Origin: Saprospiraceae bacterium
GTDB taxonomy: Bacteria; Bacteroidota; Bacteroidia; Chitinophagales; Saprospiraceae
Direction of reading: 5' to 3'
NCBI GenBank assembly: GCA_016714085.1
Contig: JADJNW010000003.1
Coordinates: forward strand, 682,001 to 746,000
DNA: 64,000 nt
Shown here: positions 18,395-29,082 of the stretch, in pieces
Position numbering within the stretch: position 1 is the first letter of the stretch
Layout of the letters: the number at the start of each line of letters is the position of its first letter
Program-made: the position numbers and the translations under genes
Notes under the pieces: model-generated
Database searches by the model: none
Told to the model about the DNA's origin: nothing
What the model saw: the letters and a program-made list of their open reading frames with translations, nothing else

Positions 18395-20032
18395 TTACTT
18401 AATGAAGCCCGGAGGATTTGTATCCCAGAATACTTGCTTGGTCAATTCTTTTTGATCAGCAGCTGCATTCAAGTTTACAAAGTTAGATGGATACCACATC
18501 GAACGAGGGAAATCGCCAGGGTTTGGATCACGCATTGGCTGCATATTTGCTGGCTTACCCGTTCTACGATACGTGTTGTAAGCATCAATACCCATTGTGA
18601 ATAATGAAATGTGATATTCCTTTATAATAATATTCAACTTGGCATCATTAGTAGGCGCTTCATCGTACAATCTCAGCACCTCTGTTACATAAGCATCAAT
18701 ATTTGCTTGAGTTGGTTCGAATGCAGCCGGAATGCTTAGCAAACCTTTTGAAAAGCTGATTACTTTAGCAATGTGCTTTCTTATCGCAGCTTCCAACAAT
18801 GCGCGTGGATCGCCTGCTGTACCAAGTGTAAGCGCTGCTTCTGCACGCATAAAGTCAACCCATGCTCCCAATACAATCGGTTGAATACCAGCGCCTCTTG
18901 CACCATCTGTACCACTATTGCCAATACCTTTGAAGGAATCATCATCAAATTTTCCGCCTGCAGGATAGACACCCCAAGCAGTTCTTTTCAGGTTGTCCGG
19001 CGGGATACCATCGTCATTACCATGATCGCGGCCCCAGTAACCATCCTCAGAAGCCGTGCAATGAGGCATCCATTCCGGGAAGTGTGGTGGTTTTGGCGCG
19101 CCGCGGCAATCCAAAGTAAAGAAGTCTTCATCGTTGATATTGCCATCCTGGCGATAGAAATAGAAGCGAATTCTTGGATCTACTACATCTTTTTCACCAA
19201 ACATTGACCACATAAAGTAGTTGGACTGATAAGCAGGTCCGCCCGTTTCATAACCAGCAGCATAATTCGGATGCCGAGAATCCGGGTTCGCGCGGTTGGA
19301 GCTATACGGGAACTGGAAGTCATCAGCTGTAGCAGAAATATATTCACCAGAAGCAATGATCGCATCAATTTGCGCTTTGGCATTCGTATTTACCAATCTT
19401 GTCTGCAAATAAGCACGCAATTTCAATGTATTCGCCAGTTTGCGCCATTTTACAACATCGCCACCATAGAATAAGTCATTCGTCGGTCTTGCGCCTTGTG
19501 TTTGCAAATCCTTGATAGCTTCGTCCAACAAAGCAATAGCAGCAGCGTAAACATCTGCACCTGGGTCCACTTTGGGATTCGGAAATTCCACACCTTTGCC
19601 TGATTCGCTATACGGTACATCCCCAAACATATCTACCAATGTAAATAATACATAGGCTTTCATAATTTTAGCCGAGCCGCCGTGTACATTTTGCCCACTT
19701 TCCTGAGCCAAACTGATAATCAAATTCAAATCTGGCAATACGCCGGCATAAGCACCACTCCATTCGTTATCGAAACTGTTTGGGCTATCTGCATTGCGAT
19801 AGATATCGCCCCCACCCAAGGCAATCAAGCGCACGTATGGTTGTAGCTCTCCACTTGCATTCACTACAAAATTGCGGAAAGACAACATTACGTTGTTGTA
19901 AAGCAGATCTAATTCAGCGTTTTCAGGTGTTACTTCGTTGGGGTTGTTCAACAAATCCAACTCCGTATTTTCGCACGCTGAAATAAAAAAGAACAAGGTA
20001 GCCACCAGGGCTAATCGAAATATATTTTTCAT
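18395..20032 (-). CDS. SusD/RagB-family surface lipoprotein (unit B)
   Basis: This 545-residue lipoprotein (FFISAC, Cys20) belongs to the SusD/RagB family, closer to the SusD-like_2 branch. It has the N-terminal ELDLLNNPNEVTPENAE start and helical TPR-like parts such as IMKAYVLFTLVDMFGDVPYSE. SusD proteins form the lid of the SusC channel and bind the nutrient at the cell surface. It lies 22 bp behind its SusC partner. The substrate cannot be read from sequence; the nearby GH32 and sugar porter suggest fructan. Confidence 0.9.
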   Translation of the reverse strand: MKNIFRLALVATLFFFISACENTELDLLNNPNEVTPENAELDLLYNNVMLSFRNFVVNASGELQPYVRLIALGGGDIYRNADSPNSFDNEWSGAYAGVLPDLNLIISLAQESGQNVHGGSAKIMKAYVLFTLVDMFGDVPYSESGKGVEFPNPKVDPGADVYAAAIALLDEAIKDLQTQGARPTNDLFYGGDVVKWRKLANTLKLRAYLQTRLVNTNAKAQIDAIIASGEYISATADDFQFPYSSNRANPDSRHPNYAAGYETGGPAYQSNYFMWSMFGEKDVVDPRIRFYFYRQDGNINDEDFFTLDCRGAPKPPHFPEWMPHCTASEDGYWGRDHGNDDGIPPDNLKRTAWGVYPAGGKFDDDSFKGIGNSGTDGARGAGIQPIVLGAWVDFMRAEAALTLGTAGDPRALLEAAIRKHIAKVISFSKGLLSIPAAFEPTQANIDAYVTEVLRLYDEAPTNDAKLNIIIKEYHISLFTMGIDAYNTYRRTGKPANMQPMRDPNPGDFPRSMWYPSNFVNLNAAADQKELTKQVFWDTNPPGFIK

Positions 20033-20053
20033 CCTGAATCTTCTTTTTGGTTA

Positions 20054-23000
20054 TTAAAATGTCAAACGAATACTACCACCATACTGACGTGCAGTCGGTA
20101 CATTGATAAATTCAAAGCCTCTACCATTACCTACGCCAAGACTCAACACTTCAGGATCGTAGTTAGCACCTTCAGGTACACCCAATGCTCTGAACCAGAT
20201 ATTCTGTCCTGAGAACGTAATAGTGATATTACCAAATGGCGTCTTGCCCAGCAAGCTCTTAGGTAATACATAAGAAATAGAAGCTTCACGCAGTTTCACA
20301 TAAGTAGCATCGTATGCCAACATTTCGTCCTGGAATACCCCACCGTTCTCCCAGTAGTGGTCGGTTGAAGTCATCTGTACATTATTCGGTTGTCCTTCCT
20401 GATTTACACCTGGTGCAATAACTGGCACAAAACGGTCGAAATCAGTTTCTTGCAAAATACCTCTACCCAACAAAGTGGAAGGTGTATGCGCCATGATCGT
20501 ACCACCTTGCTGATACGTCCACAACATATTGAATGACAAGCCTTTCCAAGACAGTGTTGTACCACCATTCAGGTTAAAGTCTGGATTTGGATCGCCCAAT
20601 TCTGCAATTGCACCCGCACCAATATAACGACCAGCAGCAGATGTTATGCGATTGCCATTCTCATCTCTCAGAACAGGTGTGCCATAAATTACACCATAAG
20701 GTCTGCCTGGAACAGCAAAGTTACCAAAGTCAGTATAACCGGCGAATGCGATCTGCTCGATACCTTCCCGCAGTTTATCTACGGTTGGCTCGTTAGCAGT
20801 GAAGTTACCATTCAATGTCCAACTGAAGTTGTTGGTTTGAATCGGTGTAAAGTCAATACCCAATTCAATACCCTTGTTGGTGATCTGCGCTGCGTTCACA
20901 ATCGTTGAAGTACCACCAGTAGATGGGTCAAGGTTCAGGTTGATAATCAGATCGCTGGATACTTTTCTATACAACGACAAATCAACACCTACGCGGTTAT
21001 TGAAGAAACGTCCTTCCAAACCAGCTTCCAATTCTTTGTGCAACTCAGGCTGAAGGGCTGCGTTACCAAAGAAATCATCCACACTGTTAGTATTCAACAG
21101 CGTTCCACCAGTTGTTTGGAATACGCGAGTAGAAGTACCAAGGATGTTTCTGGTAGAATAAGGATTAGGATAACCTGCTGATGTACCATAACCCAGACGC
21201 AACTTCATGTAGTTGAGTATCTTGCTTTCCTGCAGTGCAGCAAAAGCTTCCGTAGGAACGAAAGATACAGAAGCCGAAGGATACAGGATCGTATTATTCC
21301 CTTTTTCCAAAGTAGAAGTCCAGTCGTTACGAGCTTGAGCGTTGAAGTACAAGAAGTTTTTGTAGCCCAAAGTAGCTGACAAAAATGCGCCCAACAAATT
21401 TTCTTCTGCTTCGGAAGTAGAGTTAACGTGCTGGATGAAGTTGTCGTGCTGGAATAATCCATACACAAACTGCTGAGAACTGTTAGCAAAAGTTGATTCG
21501 CGCGTATCGCGACGGATATTGCCTCCTAATGTACCATTCAGATTGAACACTTCGCCCAAATCGCGATCAAAATTAAAGCTTAACAAGTGATCGGTGATCA
21601 CATTGATACGATTGGAAGTATTCATGATACCATCTGGAGTATCCCGTCCGCCTTTGTTGAGTAGTGATTGCTGCTGCTGTCCATATGCATCCACACCCAA
21701 GCGGTAACCGACATTCAACCAATCGGTCAATTCATAGTTCAATGCGACCGTACCAAAGAAACGGTTGATTCTTTCCAGTTCCTTCGAGTTTCTAGTTGTC
21801 CATAGCGGGTGCTGGATGTCATTACCGCCACGATAGAAAATACTTTGGTGCGTACCCGGCGTTTCATACTCCAATCCCAACAAATCTACGCTTCTCGGTG
21901 TATAGAAAATATTTGAAAACTGAGAAGTAAATGCGGCCGGACCAGAGTTAAAGCTAATCGCCGAAGGAGGAGCAGAACGATCAGAAGTAACGAAGTTGAA
22001 AGAGCTATTCACTTTCAAACCATTCGCCAGTTGGCTGGTGATACCCAAACCAAAGTTGTGCTTGGTATAAGTACTGGTTTCAATAAAGCCATCTTCATCT
22101 CTGAATGCGTAGTTAAAGTTGAGCGAAGTACCATTGCTAAGACGATTGGCAATGTTCAACGAAGTGTTGTTGATAAAACCTTGCTTAAAGAAGTTCTGCA
22201 AATTGTCGTAAGCCTTGTATTGGTATCTTGCGCCCTGGTATTGAGGCAAAATGTCACGTAAAGCCGCCCGGCTATATGGGTGCAAGATTGTACCTGCTGC
22301 ATCCAAACCGTTTTTACCAGGCTGATCAAATGGAGCACCCCAGTTGGAGAACGCCGCCGAAGCTGTGTTGTGGAAACCATTACCATACAAATCCTGGTCA
22401 TCTGGCAACGAAGCGATCTCTGTTGCAAACAATTGCTGATCAACGGTAATTTCCATTTTCTTGTTCAAATTCTGGGTGTTACCGTTTTTAGTCGTGATCA
22501 AGATCACACCATTCCGACCAGCTTCCCCGTACAATACCGTTGCACTCAAACCTTTCAACACGCTCACTTCAGCGATGCTGTTTGGATCAAGATCAAGGAA
22601 TCGGCTGGAAGCAGAAGCACCACCACCTACGAAGTTTCTATCGTTGTTGGTATCAGAGTTGAAAGGAACACCATCTACAACGAACAACGGTTGGTTTGTG
22701 CCTGTAATAGAAGAGTAACCACGAATGATTACGTTGGTACCAGAACCGGCGAGACCAGAGGTTTGAGTAATGTCCACCCCAGGCACCTTACCACGCAATA
22801 CGCGCGCTACGTCTGCCTCAGGACGAAGCTCAAGCTCTTTAGAACCAAGCGTGGTAACGGCGTAACCCAAAGCCTTCTTCTCCTTGCGGATACCAAGACC
22901 CGTTACAACTACCTCGCTCAATTGCTCAGCAGCTTCTTCCATCGTTACATCGATTACGTTCGATGTGCCGAGTGCAATTTCTCGCGTGGAAAAACCAGTG

Positions 23001-23218
23001 TAGCTAAATACAAGGGTAATAGCGTCACTTGGTACGGAGAGAGAATAGTTACCATCAACATCGGTAACAGTACCAGTAGTTGTACCTTTTGCCAAAATAC
23101 TGGCACCGATCAGCGGTACACCATTGGCATCAGCTACTTTACCACTAATAGTTCTCTGTGCTAAGGTCGCCCCAATAGCAAAGAGCACCAGTGTCAAAAC
23201 TAGTGAGAGTTTTTTCAT
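20054..23218 (-). CDS. SusC/RagA-family TonB-dependent transporter (unit B)
   Basis: This intact 1054-residue outer-membrane transporter has a signal peptide (about residues 1-20), a carboxypeptidase-like regulatory domain (TISGKVADANGVPLIGAS, about 23-95), a conserved LSEVVVTGLGIRKEKKALGY segment, a plug domain with VIRGYSSITGTNQPLFVVDG, and a large beta barrel ending in aromatic SIRLTF. It moves large nutrients across the outer membrane using TonB energy, together with SusD. It is the first gene of a unit that ends at 17354, with its own upstream region of about 350 bp. Confidence 0.95.
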   Translation of the reverse strand: MKKLSLVLTLVLFAIGATLAQRTISGKVADANGVPLIGASILAKGTTTGTVTDVDGNYSLSVPSDAITLVFSYTGFSTREIALGTSNVIDVTMEEAAEQLSEVVVTGLGIRKEKKALGYAVTTLGSKELELRPEADVARVLRGKVPGVDITQTSGLAGSGTNVIIRGYSSITGTNQPLFVVDGVPFNSDTNNDRNFVGGGASASSRFLDLDPNSIAEVSVLKGLSATVLYGEAGRNGVILITTKNGNTQNLNKKMEITVDQQLFATEIASLPDDQDLYGNGFHNTASAAFSNWGAPFDQPGKNGLDAAGTILHPYSRAALRDILPQYQGARYQYKAYDNLQNFFKQGFINNTSLNIANRLSNGTSLNFNYAFRDEDGFIETSTYTKHNFGLGITSQLANGLKVNSSFNFVTSDRSAPPSAISFNSGPAAFTSQFSNIFYTPRSVDLLGLEYETPGTHQSIFYRGGNDIQHPLWTTRNSKELERINRFFGTVALNYELTDWLNVGYRLGVDAYGQQQQSLLNKGGRDTPDGIMNTSNRINVITDHLLSFNFDRDLGEVFNLNGTLGGNIRRDTRESTFANSSQQFVYGLFQHDNFIQHVNSTSEAEENLLGAFLSATLGYKNFLYFNAQARNDWTSTLEKGNNTILYPSASVSFVPTEAFAALQESKILNYMKLRLGYGTSAGYPNPYSTRNILGTSTRVFQTTGGTLLNTNSVDDFFGNAALQPELHKELEAGLEGRFFNNRVGVDLSLYRKVSSDLIINLNLDPSTGGTSTIVNAAQITNKGIELGIDFTPIQTNNFSWTLNGNFTANEPTVDKLREGIEQIAFAGYTDFGNFAVPGRPYGVIYGTPVLRDENGNRITSAAGRYIGAGAIAELGDPNPDFNLNGGTTLSWKGLSFNMLWTYQQGGTIMAHTPSTLLGRGILQETDFDRFVPVIAPGVNQEGQPNNVQMTSTDHYWENGGVFQDEMLAYDATYVKLREASISYVLPKSLLGKTPFGNITITFSGQNIWFRALGVPEGANYDPEVLSLGVGNGRGFEFINVPTARQYGGSIRLTF

Positions 23219-23569
23219 ACTAATCCAATTTTGTTTTGCGAATAGAGTAAAACGAAGTCAAAAATAATGCTTTTTAGCAAATTTGGCCTACCCTGAATTT
23301 AACTTTTATGGTTTGGCTAAAATTTGTATGTTTCGTTATCTTGCTGGAAAGCCCAAAAAGGCTGGACTTTCCGTTAACATTTGGTTAAAAAATTTAACAT
23401 TGTACTTCGTTTACTTTTCTAACGACAAGTTTACAAAAAATGCTGCTAAATACACAAAATAAAAATAGGGAGAAAAGCAGTTTTGCTCTTTTTCTCCCTA
23501 TTATTTTATTTACAAAAGATATTATTTTTTACCTCTTGCGGTATTTCCAAAATATTATTTCATAAAAAA
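23219..23569. other. Intergenic region between two SusC/SusD units
   Basis: These 351 bp hold the end hairpin of unit A (23465-23501) and the promoter region of unit B. An exact TAnnTTTG match occurs on the reverse strand about 35 bp before the unit B SusC start, but no TTTG stands at the expected distance, so I do not call a promoter. No coding potential is seen. Confidence 0.6.
23465..23505. terminator. Terminator of SusC/SusD unit A
   Basis: ATAGGGAGAAAA (23465-23476) pairs perfectly with TTTTCTCCCTAT (23490-23501) around a 13-base loop. On the reverse strand the stem is followed by TTTTATTTT. It lies about 70 bp after the SusD stop. Confidence 0.8.
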
Positions 23570-24919
23570 TCAATATCCAGGATTCTGTGTCAAATTTGGA
23601 TTTGCTTCAATTTCTCTCGCCGGAATCGGATATACCAAGTCATCGCTATTGTAAGGTAACCCAGCAATGTTTTGCTTGTTGCGCTTCATATCATGCACTT
23701 TATGCCCTTCATGAGCAAATTCCAAACGCCGTTCCAACAAAATATTATCCAAAGTAACTGCCGCGGCAGCAGGCAAACCTGCACGAGTATGCACTGCGTT
23801 GTAATCCTCCAACGGAGTAGCACCAGTCGTAGTGCCCAAGCGAAGATTGGCTTCTGCGCGAATAAGTAGCATCTCTGCAAAGCGAATCACCCCTACATTG
23901 CCAAATTGATTATTCCACTTACCAGTGTAAGTGACGCCACCATTGGCTTCAAAGAATAATGCCAGGCGAGCATCAGCAGGAGCGTACAGATTAAGATGCC
24001 CCGGCAAAATTTCGATATCGCCATCGCGGCCACCGAATTGCTGAATCGAGAAATAAGTATTCATTGCGTTAATACCGTCCTGCGTAGTAACCTGGGCTGC
24101 GAAAATATCCTCATTAGAATTCTCATCGCGTCCAAAGACATCAGCGTAATTATTTAAAAGACTATAATTACCTGATTGAATAACTCGATTCGCTGCATCG
24201 CGTGCATTAGCATAATCACCTTTTTGAAGATATACACGCGCCAATAACGCAGCAGCCGCACCTGAACTGGCTCGCCATTCGTTATCTTCGGGCAACTGGC
24301 TTTCTGCTTTTACCAAATCGCCAATCACTTGATTGTACACTTCTTCAACTGTATTTCTTGATACTTTATTTACATCACTAATACCGCGCGTCGGTTCTAG
24401 CACTAAAGGTACGCCCAACTGACTATTGGTTTGACCAGCTTCGTAAGGAAGTGCAAAGAAACGCACCAATTCAAAATACAATATACCACGTATAAACAAA
24501 GCTTCTCCTTCTACTGTAGCACGATCATCTTCATTTACAACTTCCAAAGCGCTCAGAACATTATTCGCAATATTAATAGCATTATAAGCACCCAGCCAAA
24601 AATCCTGTACATCATCATTCGCAGGGGTAATAGCTTTATTAAAAATTTCACGAGGAGAATTAAATGTTCCTACCCAAGCTATTTCGCCATTACCAGCCAA
24701 GAGTTCAGAATTGCGCATCACCTCTCCGCCATATACATCGGCATCCCCGATTGCATCATAAGCACCTACTAAAACAGCTTTCACATTATTATCGCTATCA
24801 AGCGCAAAATCTTCGCTAATGCTTTGATAAGGCTGCAAATCCAGTTCATCTTGGCAAGCATTTGCGCCCAATACCAACAGCATTGCAAGTAAATAATATT
24901 TAAAATTTATTTTTCTCAT
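23570..24919 (-). CDS. SusD/RagB-family surface lipoprotein (unit A)
   Basis: This 449-residue lipoprotein (VLGANAC, Cys22) shows a complete RagB/SusD pattern: the N-terminal domain after LDLQPYQSISEDFAL, the helical core ALFIRGILYFELVRFFALPY, and the C-terminal block VIRFAEMLLIRAEANLRLG with LLERRLEFAHEGHKVHDMKR. It binds the nutrient for the SusC partner encoded 38 bp upstream. Its substrate is unknown; no glycoside hydrolase is cotranscribed. Confidence 0.92.
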   Translation of the reverse strand: MRKINFKYYLLAMLLVLGANACQDELDLQPYQSISEDFALDSDNNVKAVLVGAYDAIGDADVYGGEVMRNSELLAGNGEIAWVGTFNSPREIFNKAITPANDDVQDFWLGAYNAINIANNVLSALEVVNEDDRATVEGEALFIRGILYFELVRFFALPYEAGQTNSQLGVPLVLEPTRGISDVNKVSRNTVEEVYNQVIGDLVKAESQLPEDNEWRASSGAAAALLARVYLQKGDYANARDAANRVIQSGNYSLLNNYADVFGRDENSNEDIFAAQVTTQDGINAMNTYFSIQQFGGRDGDIEILPGHLNLYAPADARLALFFEANGGVTYTGKWNNQFGNVGVIRFAEMLLIRAEANLRLGTTTGATPLEDYNAVHTRAGLPAAAAVTLDNILLERRLEFAHEGHKVHDMKRNKQNIAGLPYNSDDLVYPIPAREIEANPNLTQNPGY

Positions 24920-24957
24920 TTTCTTTTTCTTTTTGATGTTACATCAAATATTAAAAA

Positions 24958-27900
24958 TTAGAATCCGACATTCAGACCAAAAGTAATTGTACGTGGTTGT
25001 GGTGCTGAATAAAAATCAAAACCGAAAGCGGTATTTGTCACAAAAGCATCCGCGCTTACTTCAGGATCCCAACCATCGTACTTGGTGAAAGTCAACAAAT
25101 TCTGACCCGTCGCATATACGCGCAAACGCGAGAGTTTCAAAGTGCTCAAGGTAGATTTAGGAAACTCGTATGCCAGGGTCAAAGTACGCAGACGCAAGTA
25201 AGAGCCATCTGCCAAATAGCGACTGCTACGAGCTTGATCGCCATTACTCCAGCCAATACGAGCCTCCGGCACATCTGTAATATCGCCCGGTTGCTTCCAA
25301 CTGTTAAGCTGATCTCTGGTCTGATTATCAAACCAACAACCATTACATGCCATGAAAGTATCGCCCGTTTTGTGAATATCGTTGCCATACACCCCTTGGA
25401 AAGTAACATCAAGACTAATGCCTTTATAAGAGAAATTATTCGTCAAACCGCCGATAAAATCTGGATTAGGATCACCACTACAAACTGTGCCTCGGTATAA
25501 TCATTGGTGGTAGCACGCTCCTGCCCAGGTTTATTGATATACCACAAAGCATCACCATTGGCAGGATCAACGCCTGCGTACTCTGCACCATAGAACACGC
25601 CAATAGGCTGACCAACTTGTACTACGTTCATAAATCTGGAGCTACCTCCGTCGATCAAGGTTTGTCCCGGTGCCAATGCTTTTACTTCATTGACATTCCG
25701 CGCAAAGTTCAAGCTGGTACTCCATTTGAAATCACCGACCAAGTTATTACTGTTCAATACAACTTCAATCCCTTTGTTTTCAATCTCACCCAGGTTTTGC
25801 GTTTGCGTAGCAAAGCCTGAAGTTCCTGGTACTGGCACATCCAATAAGAGGTCGGTCGTATTTTTGACGTAATAATCAATTTCACCATTCAAGCGATCAT
25901 TAAACAATCCGAAATCCACGCCGATATCCAGTTGAGATGTTTTTTCCCACGCCAAATCCGGGTTTGGAATTTGAGTAGGTTGCAAACCGGATTGTCCATT
26001 ATAGCCTGCTGCTCCGTACAATCCCAACTGAGGGAAATTACCGATTTCAGCATTTCCGGTCAAACCGTAGCTGGCGCGCAGTTTCAGGAAACTCAAAGTA
26101 CCGCCGCCTTTCAAAAAGTCTTCTTCGCTTAGCACCCAACCCGCAGAAGCAGCAGGGAAGAAGCCAAAGCGATTGTTTTCACCAAAACGAGATGAGCCAT
26201 CCACACGGCCGCTCACCGTGAGCAAGTATTTGCGATTGAAATTATAGTTGATCCGTGCGAAATAAGACAGGAAAGAAAACTCGGTGATCGTAGAAGTACC
26301 AAGCGCGATTTCCGCAGCACTGGCAATTGTTTTCAGATCATCCAATGGGAATTCCTGACCTTCCACTCGGGCTACATCGGTAGCAGATTTTTGAAACTCC
26401 GTACCACCTATAATATCCAAATTATGCACATTTGACAAAGCAGTAGTATAATTCAAATATAGTTTGGAGGTATAGTTCTGCACTTGTGTGTAAAATGCTG
26501 AACCATAGCCATTTGTGCCATTACCACCATCGGTGCGGCGTCCAAAAAAAGCATTATCTTTCAAATTGTACACATCGATTCCGATGTCTCCATTCAGATA
26601 CAAATTTTTGAGAATTTCAAAACGACCATAAGCGTTGGCCAAGGTTCTAAAGGAGGTTACATCGCGCTGTGCCTCATCCAAATCAATCAAGCCATTATAA
26701 TAAGTCGTTGTTGGTGTATTATATAATACGCCATCCAAATCACGCGGCGGCGTGAGCGGCGACAAGGCAACCAACTGCATCGGCGTGGAGAAAGCGTTAT
26801 CGGTAGAGACCTGGTCGGTGAAGGTACGAGCCAAGCTCATATTAAAACCAAAATTAAAGCGATCGCTGACGGCTTGATCGAGATTCAAACGACCGCTCAT
26901 GCGCTCAAAGCCATTACCAATGAGAATACCTTCCTGATTGCTCCACGAAGCGCTAGCGAAGAATTTCGTTTTATCCGTACCGCCTCGCGCCGACAGTGTG
27001 GCTTGAGAAGATTGCGCATCCTGGAATGCCAGGTCTTGCCAATCGGTATTGGTTTCTAATTTTGTATAATCGGAATGCCCGGAATAGCGTCTAAAACGGT
27101 TGGTTGCTCTGTTTAGCAAATACCAATCGATTGCTTCTTGTTCATCTGTCCAGTCATCTGGAAAGTTCAGATAATCGTACTTAGCGCCTCCGATGGCGGA
27201 TTGGGTAAAATAATCCACATATTCTTGCGCATTTAGGAATTCACGCTTGTTGGTCGGCTCACTGAAACCCGTTTGCACGTTCAAATCAATAACGGTCTTG
27301 CCTGCTTTACCTTTTTTAGTGGTAATCAGCACAACGCCATTGGCAGCACGCGAACCATAAATAGCAGCAGCAGAAGCATCTTTCAGGATTTCAATAGATT
27401 CAACATCATTGAAGTTAAGGTCAGCCAAAGGATTCAAATTTGCACCAGAAAGGTTCTGCGGCGCTGTGGTCAATGGCATTCCATCCACAATAAAAAGTGG
27501 CTGATTGCTAGCGGTAATCGAAGAAGAGCCACGCACCCTTACGCGCACTGCTCCACCCGGTTTACCATTAGAAGATTCAATAAAAACGCCTGCGCTACGT
27601 CCTTGCAAAGCTTGTTCTATACTTGGCACCGGCAAGCTCTGAATATCTTCCCCACTTACTTTGGAAATATTCCCGGACAGTGTGGATTTGATCTGTGTAC
27701 CATAACCAACCACGATCACCTCAGAAAGTTGAGAAACAGAGGCTTGAAGCGTAATGTCTATCACATTGGATGCACCGATGGTAACTTCGGTAGTTGTATA
27801 GCCTGTATAGCTGACAACCAATGTGTTAGCGTCTCCCTGCAAAGCAAGAGAATAATTACCATCTATATCGGTTACTGTACCTACGGTTGTGTTTTTAAGT

Positions 27901-28025
27901 TGTACAGTAGCTCCGATGAGTGGATCCCCTTCCTCAGAGGAAACCTTCCCACTTATCGTACGTTGTGCTATTACGCTCCCAGCGAAGGATAACAGCATCA
28001 TTAAAAGAAATAAAACTTTCTTCAT
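24958..28025 (-). CDS. SusC/RagA-family TonB-dependent transporter (unit A), frame broken near 25474
   Basis: The gene reads as 28025-25443 and 25446-24958. One extra G in the GTGGTG stretch at about 25472-25478 restores FVVGDPNPDFIGGLTNNFSY, the conserved SusC C-terminal motif, and a normal length of about 1022 residues. It has a signal peptide, a regulatory domain (TISGKVSSEEGDPLIGATVQ), the segment LSEVIVVGYGTQ, a plug with DASAAAIYGSRAANGVVLIT, and a barrel ending TITFGLNVGF. It forms the outer-membrane channel for the SusD encoded behind it. The break looks like a sequencing deletion. Confidence 0.9.
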
Positions 28026-28064
28026 AATTGAATAATTTTGTTAAACATGAGGCAATAAAATTTT

Positions 28065-28090
28065 ATAAAAAAGAAGGGTGAGCCTTCCAT
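28065..28090 (-). terminator. Weak terminator behind pdxJ
   Basis: On the reverse strand GAAGG and CCTTC pair around CTCAC and are followed by a run of six T. It lies about 105 bp after the pdxJ stop and before the SusC start of unit A. The stem is short. Confidence 0.4.
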
Positions 28091-28194
28091 TTTCCAGGGA
28101 AATAGTCATATGACACGGGATGTAGTCGAGTTTTACTTGGAATAGGATTCCAAAGTCGCTTTTTGTACTAAATCAAAAATAAAACGAATAAGAC

Positions 28195-28911
28195 TTAATT
28201 TAGCTGCCTAAGGTAAAGTTGAATTGTATTTTGTAAACCATAATAGAGTGCATCGCAGATAAGTGCGTGACCGATAGATACTTCCAGAAGGTCAGGAACA
28301 TGATCTTTATAATATTTAAGGTTTTGAAGATTAAGATCATGCCCGGCGTTGATGCCAATTCCAATCTCGTTTGCCAGCTTGGCGCAGCGGGCATGCGCCT
28401 CTACTGCTTTCGCAGGATTTGACAAAAACTCGTGCGCGTAATGCCCTGTATAAAATTCTATTCTATCCGCATTTACTTTCTTTGCACCTTCTACAAATCG
28501 CTCCGCTGCATCCACAAAAATGGATACCCGAATGCCCACTTCTTGAAGCTGTGAAATAATATCTGTCAAAAAATCTTTATGCTTGATCGTATCCCAACCT
28601 TGGTCAGAAGTGAGCGCGCCAGGCGCGTCCGGCACAAGCGTACATTGGTGCGGCCGCGCATCTAACACTAACTTCAGAAAATCAGGTGTAGGATTGCCTT
28701 CGATATTAAATTCAGTCGTTACTATTTTTTTCAAAGTAGGTACATCGGCGTAGCGAATATGGCGTTCATCGGGGCGCGGATGCACGGTAATGCCTTGCGC
28801 ACCAAAGGTCTCGCAATCTTTGGCTACTTGGATGATGTCTGGCAAATTGCCGCCGCGAGAATTGCGAATGAGCGCTACTTTATTAATATTGACACTTAAT
28901 TTTGTATTCAT
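28195..28911 (-). CDS. pdxJ: Pyridoxine 5'-phosphate synthase
   Basis: This 238-residue protein is a full PdxJ. It has the N-terminal LSVNINKVALIRNSRGG, the motif ITVHPRPDERHIRYADV, the LVPDAPGALTSDQGWD block, and the C-terminal INAGHDLNLQNL and EVSIGHALICDALYYGL. It condenses 1-deoxy-D-xylulose 5-phosphate with 3-amino-2-oxopropyl phosphate to make pyridoxine 5'-phosphate, the last ring-forming step of vitamin B6 synthesis. An array of five perfect TTATGGTG octamers lies 13 bp before its start codon. Confidence 0.96.
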   Translation of the reverse strand: MNTKLSVNINKVALIRNSRGGNLPDIIQVAKDCETFGAQGITVHPRPDERHIRYADVPTLKKIVTTEFNIEGNPTPDFLKLVLDARPHQCTLVPDAPGALTSDQGWDTIKHKDFLTDIISQLQEVGIRVSIFVDAAERFVEGAKKVNADRIEFYTGHYAHEFLSNPAKAVEAHARCAKLANEIGIGINAGHDLNLQNLKYYKDHVPDLLEVSIGHALICDALYYGLQNTIQLYLRQLN

Positions 28912-28924
28912 GTAAATATTGGTG

Positions 28925-28964
28925 TTATGGTGTTATGGTGTTATGGTGTTATGGTGTTATGGTG
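28925..28964. repeat. Octamer tandem repeat, five perfect TTATGGTG units
   Basis: TTATGGTG is repeated five times without a mismatch, with a degenerate unit on the left side. On the reverse strand it lies in the 5' region of pdxJ, 13 bp before the start codon. A degenerate array of the same kind stands before the universal stress gene (40903-40958). Confidence 0.92.
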
Positions 28965-29082
28965 ATGTAATATATTTATTAAAAGACATAATATTATGTA
29001 ATAAATTAATATTATATAAGAAATCATAACCGATGAAATTGCAAAATGAAAAATTGAACTAAATTTACGAAAAACACAAGGA

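Noticed and set aside
22280..23164. Long open frame of 294 codons on the plus strand
   Set aside because: It lies entirely antisense to the intact SusC gene of unit B, has an unnatural composition rich in Thr, Arg and Cys, and no recognisable domain.
27273..27992. Open frame of 239 codons antisense to SusC unit A
   Set aside because: No start signal, domain or codon bias supports it; the reverse-strand SusC is certain.
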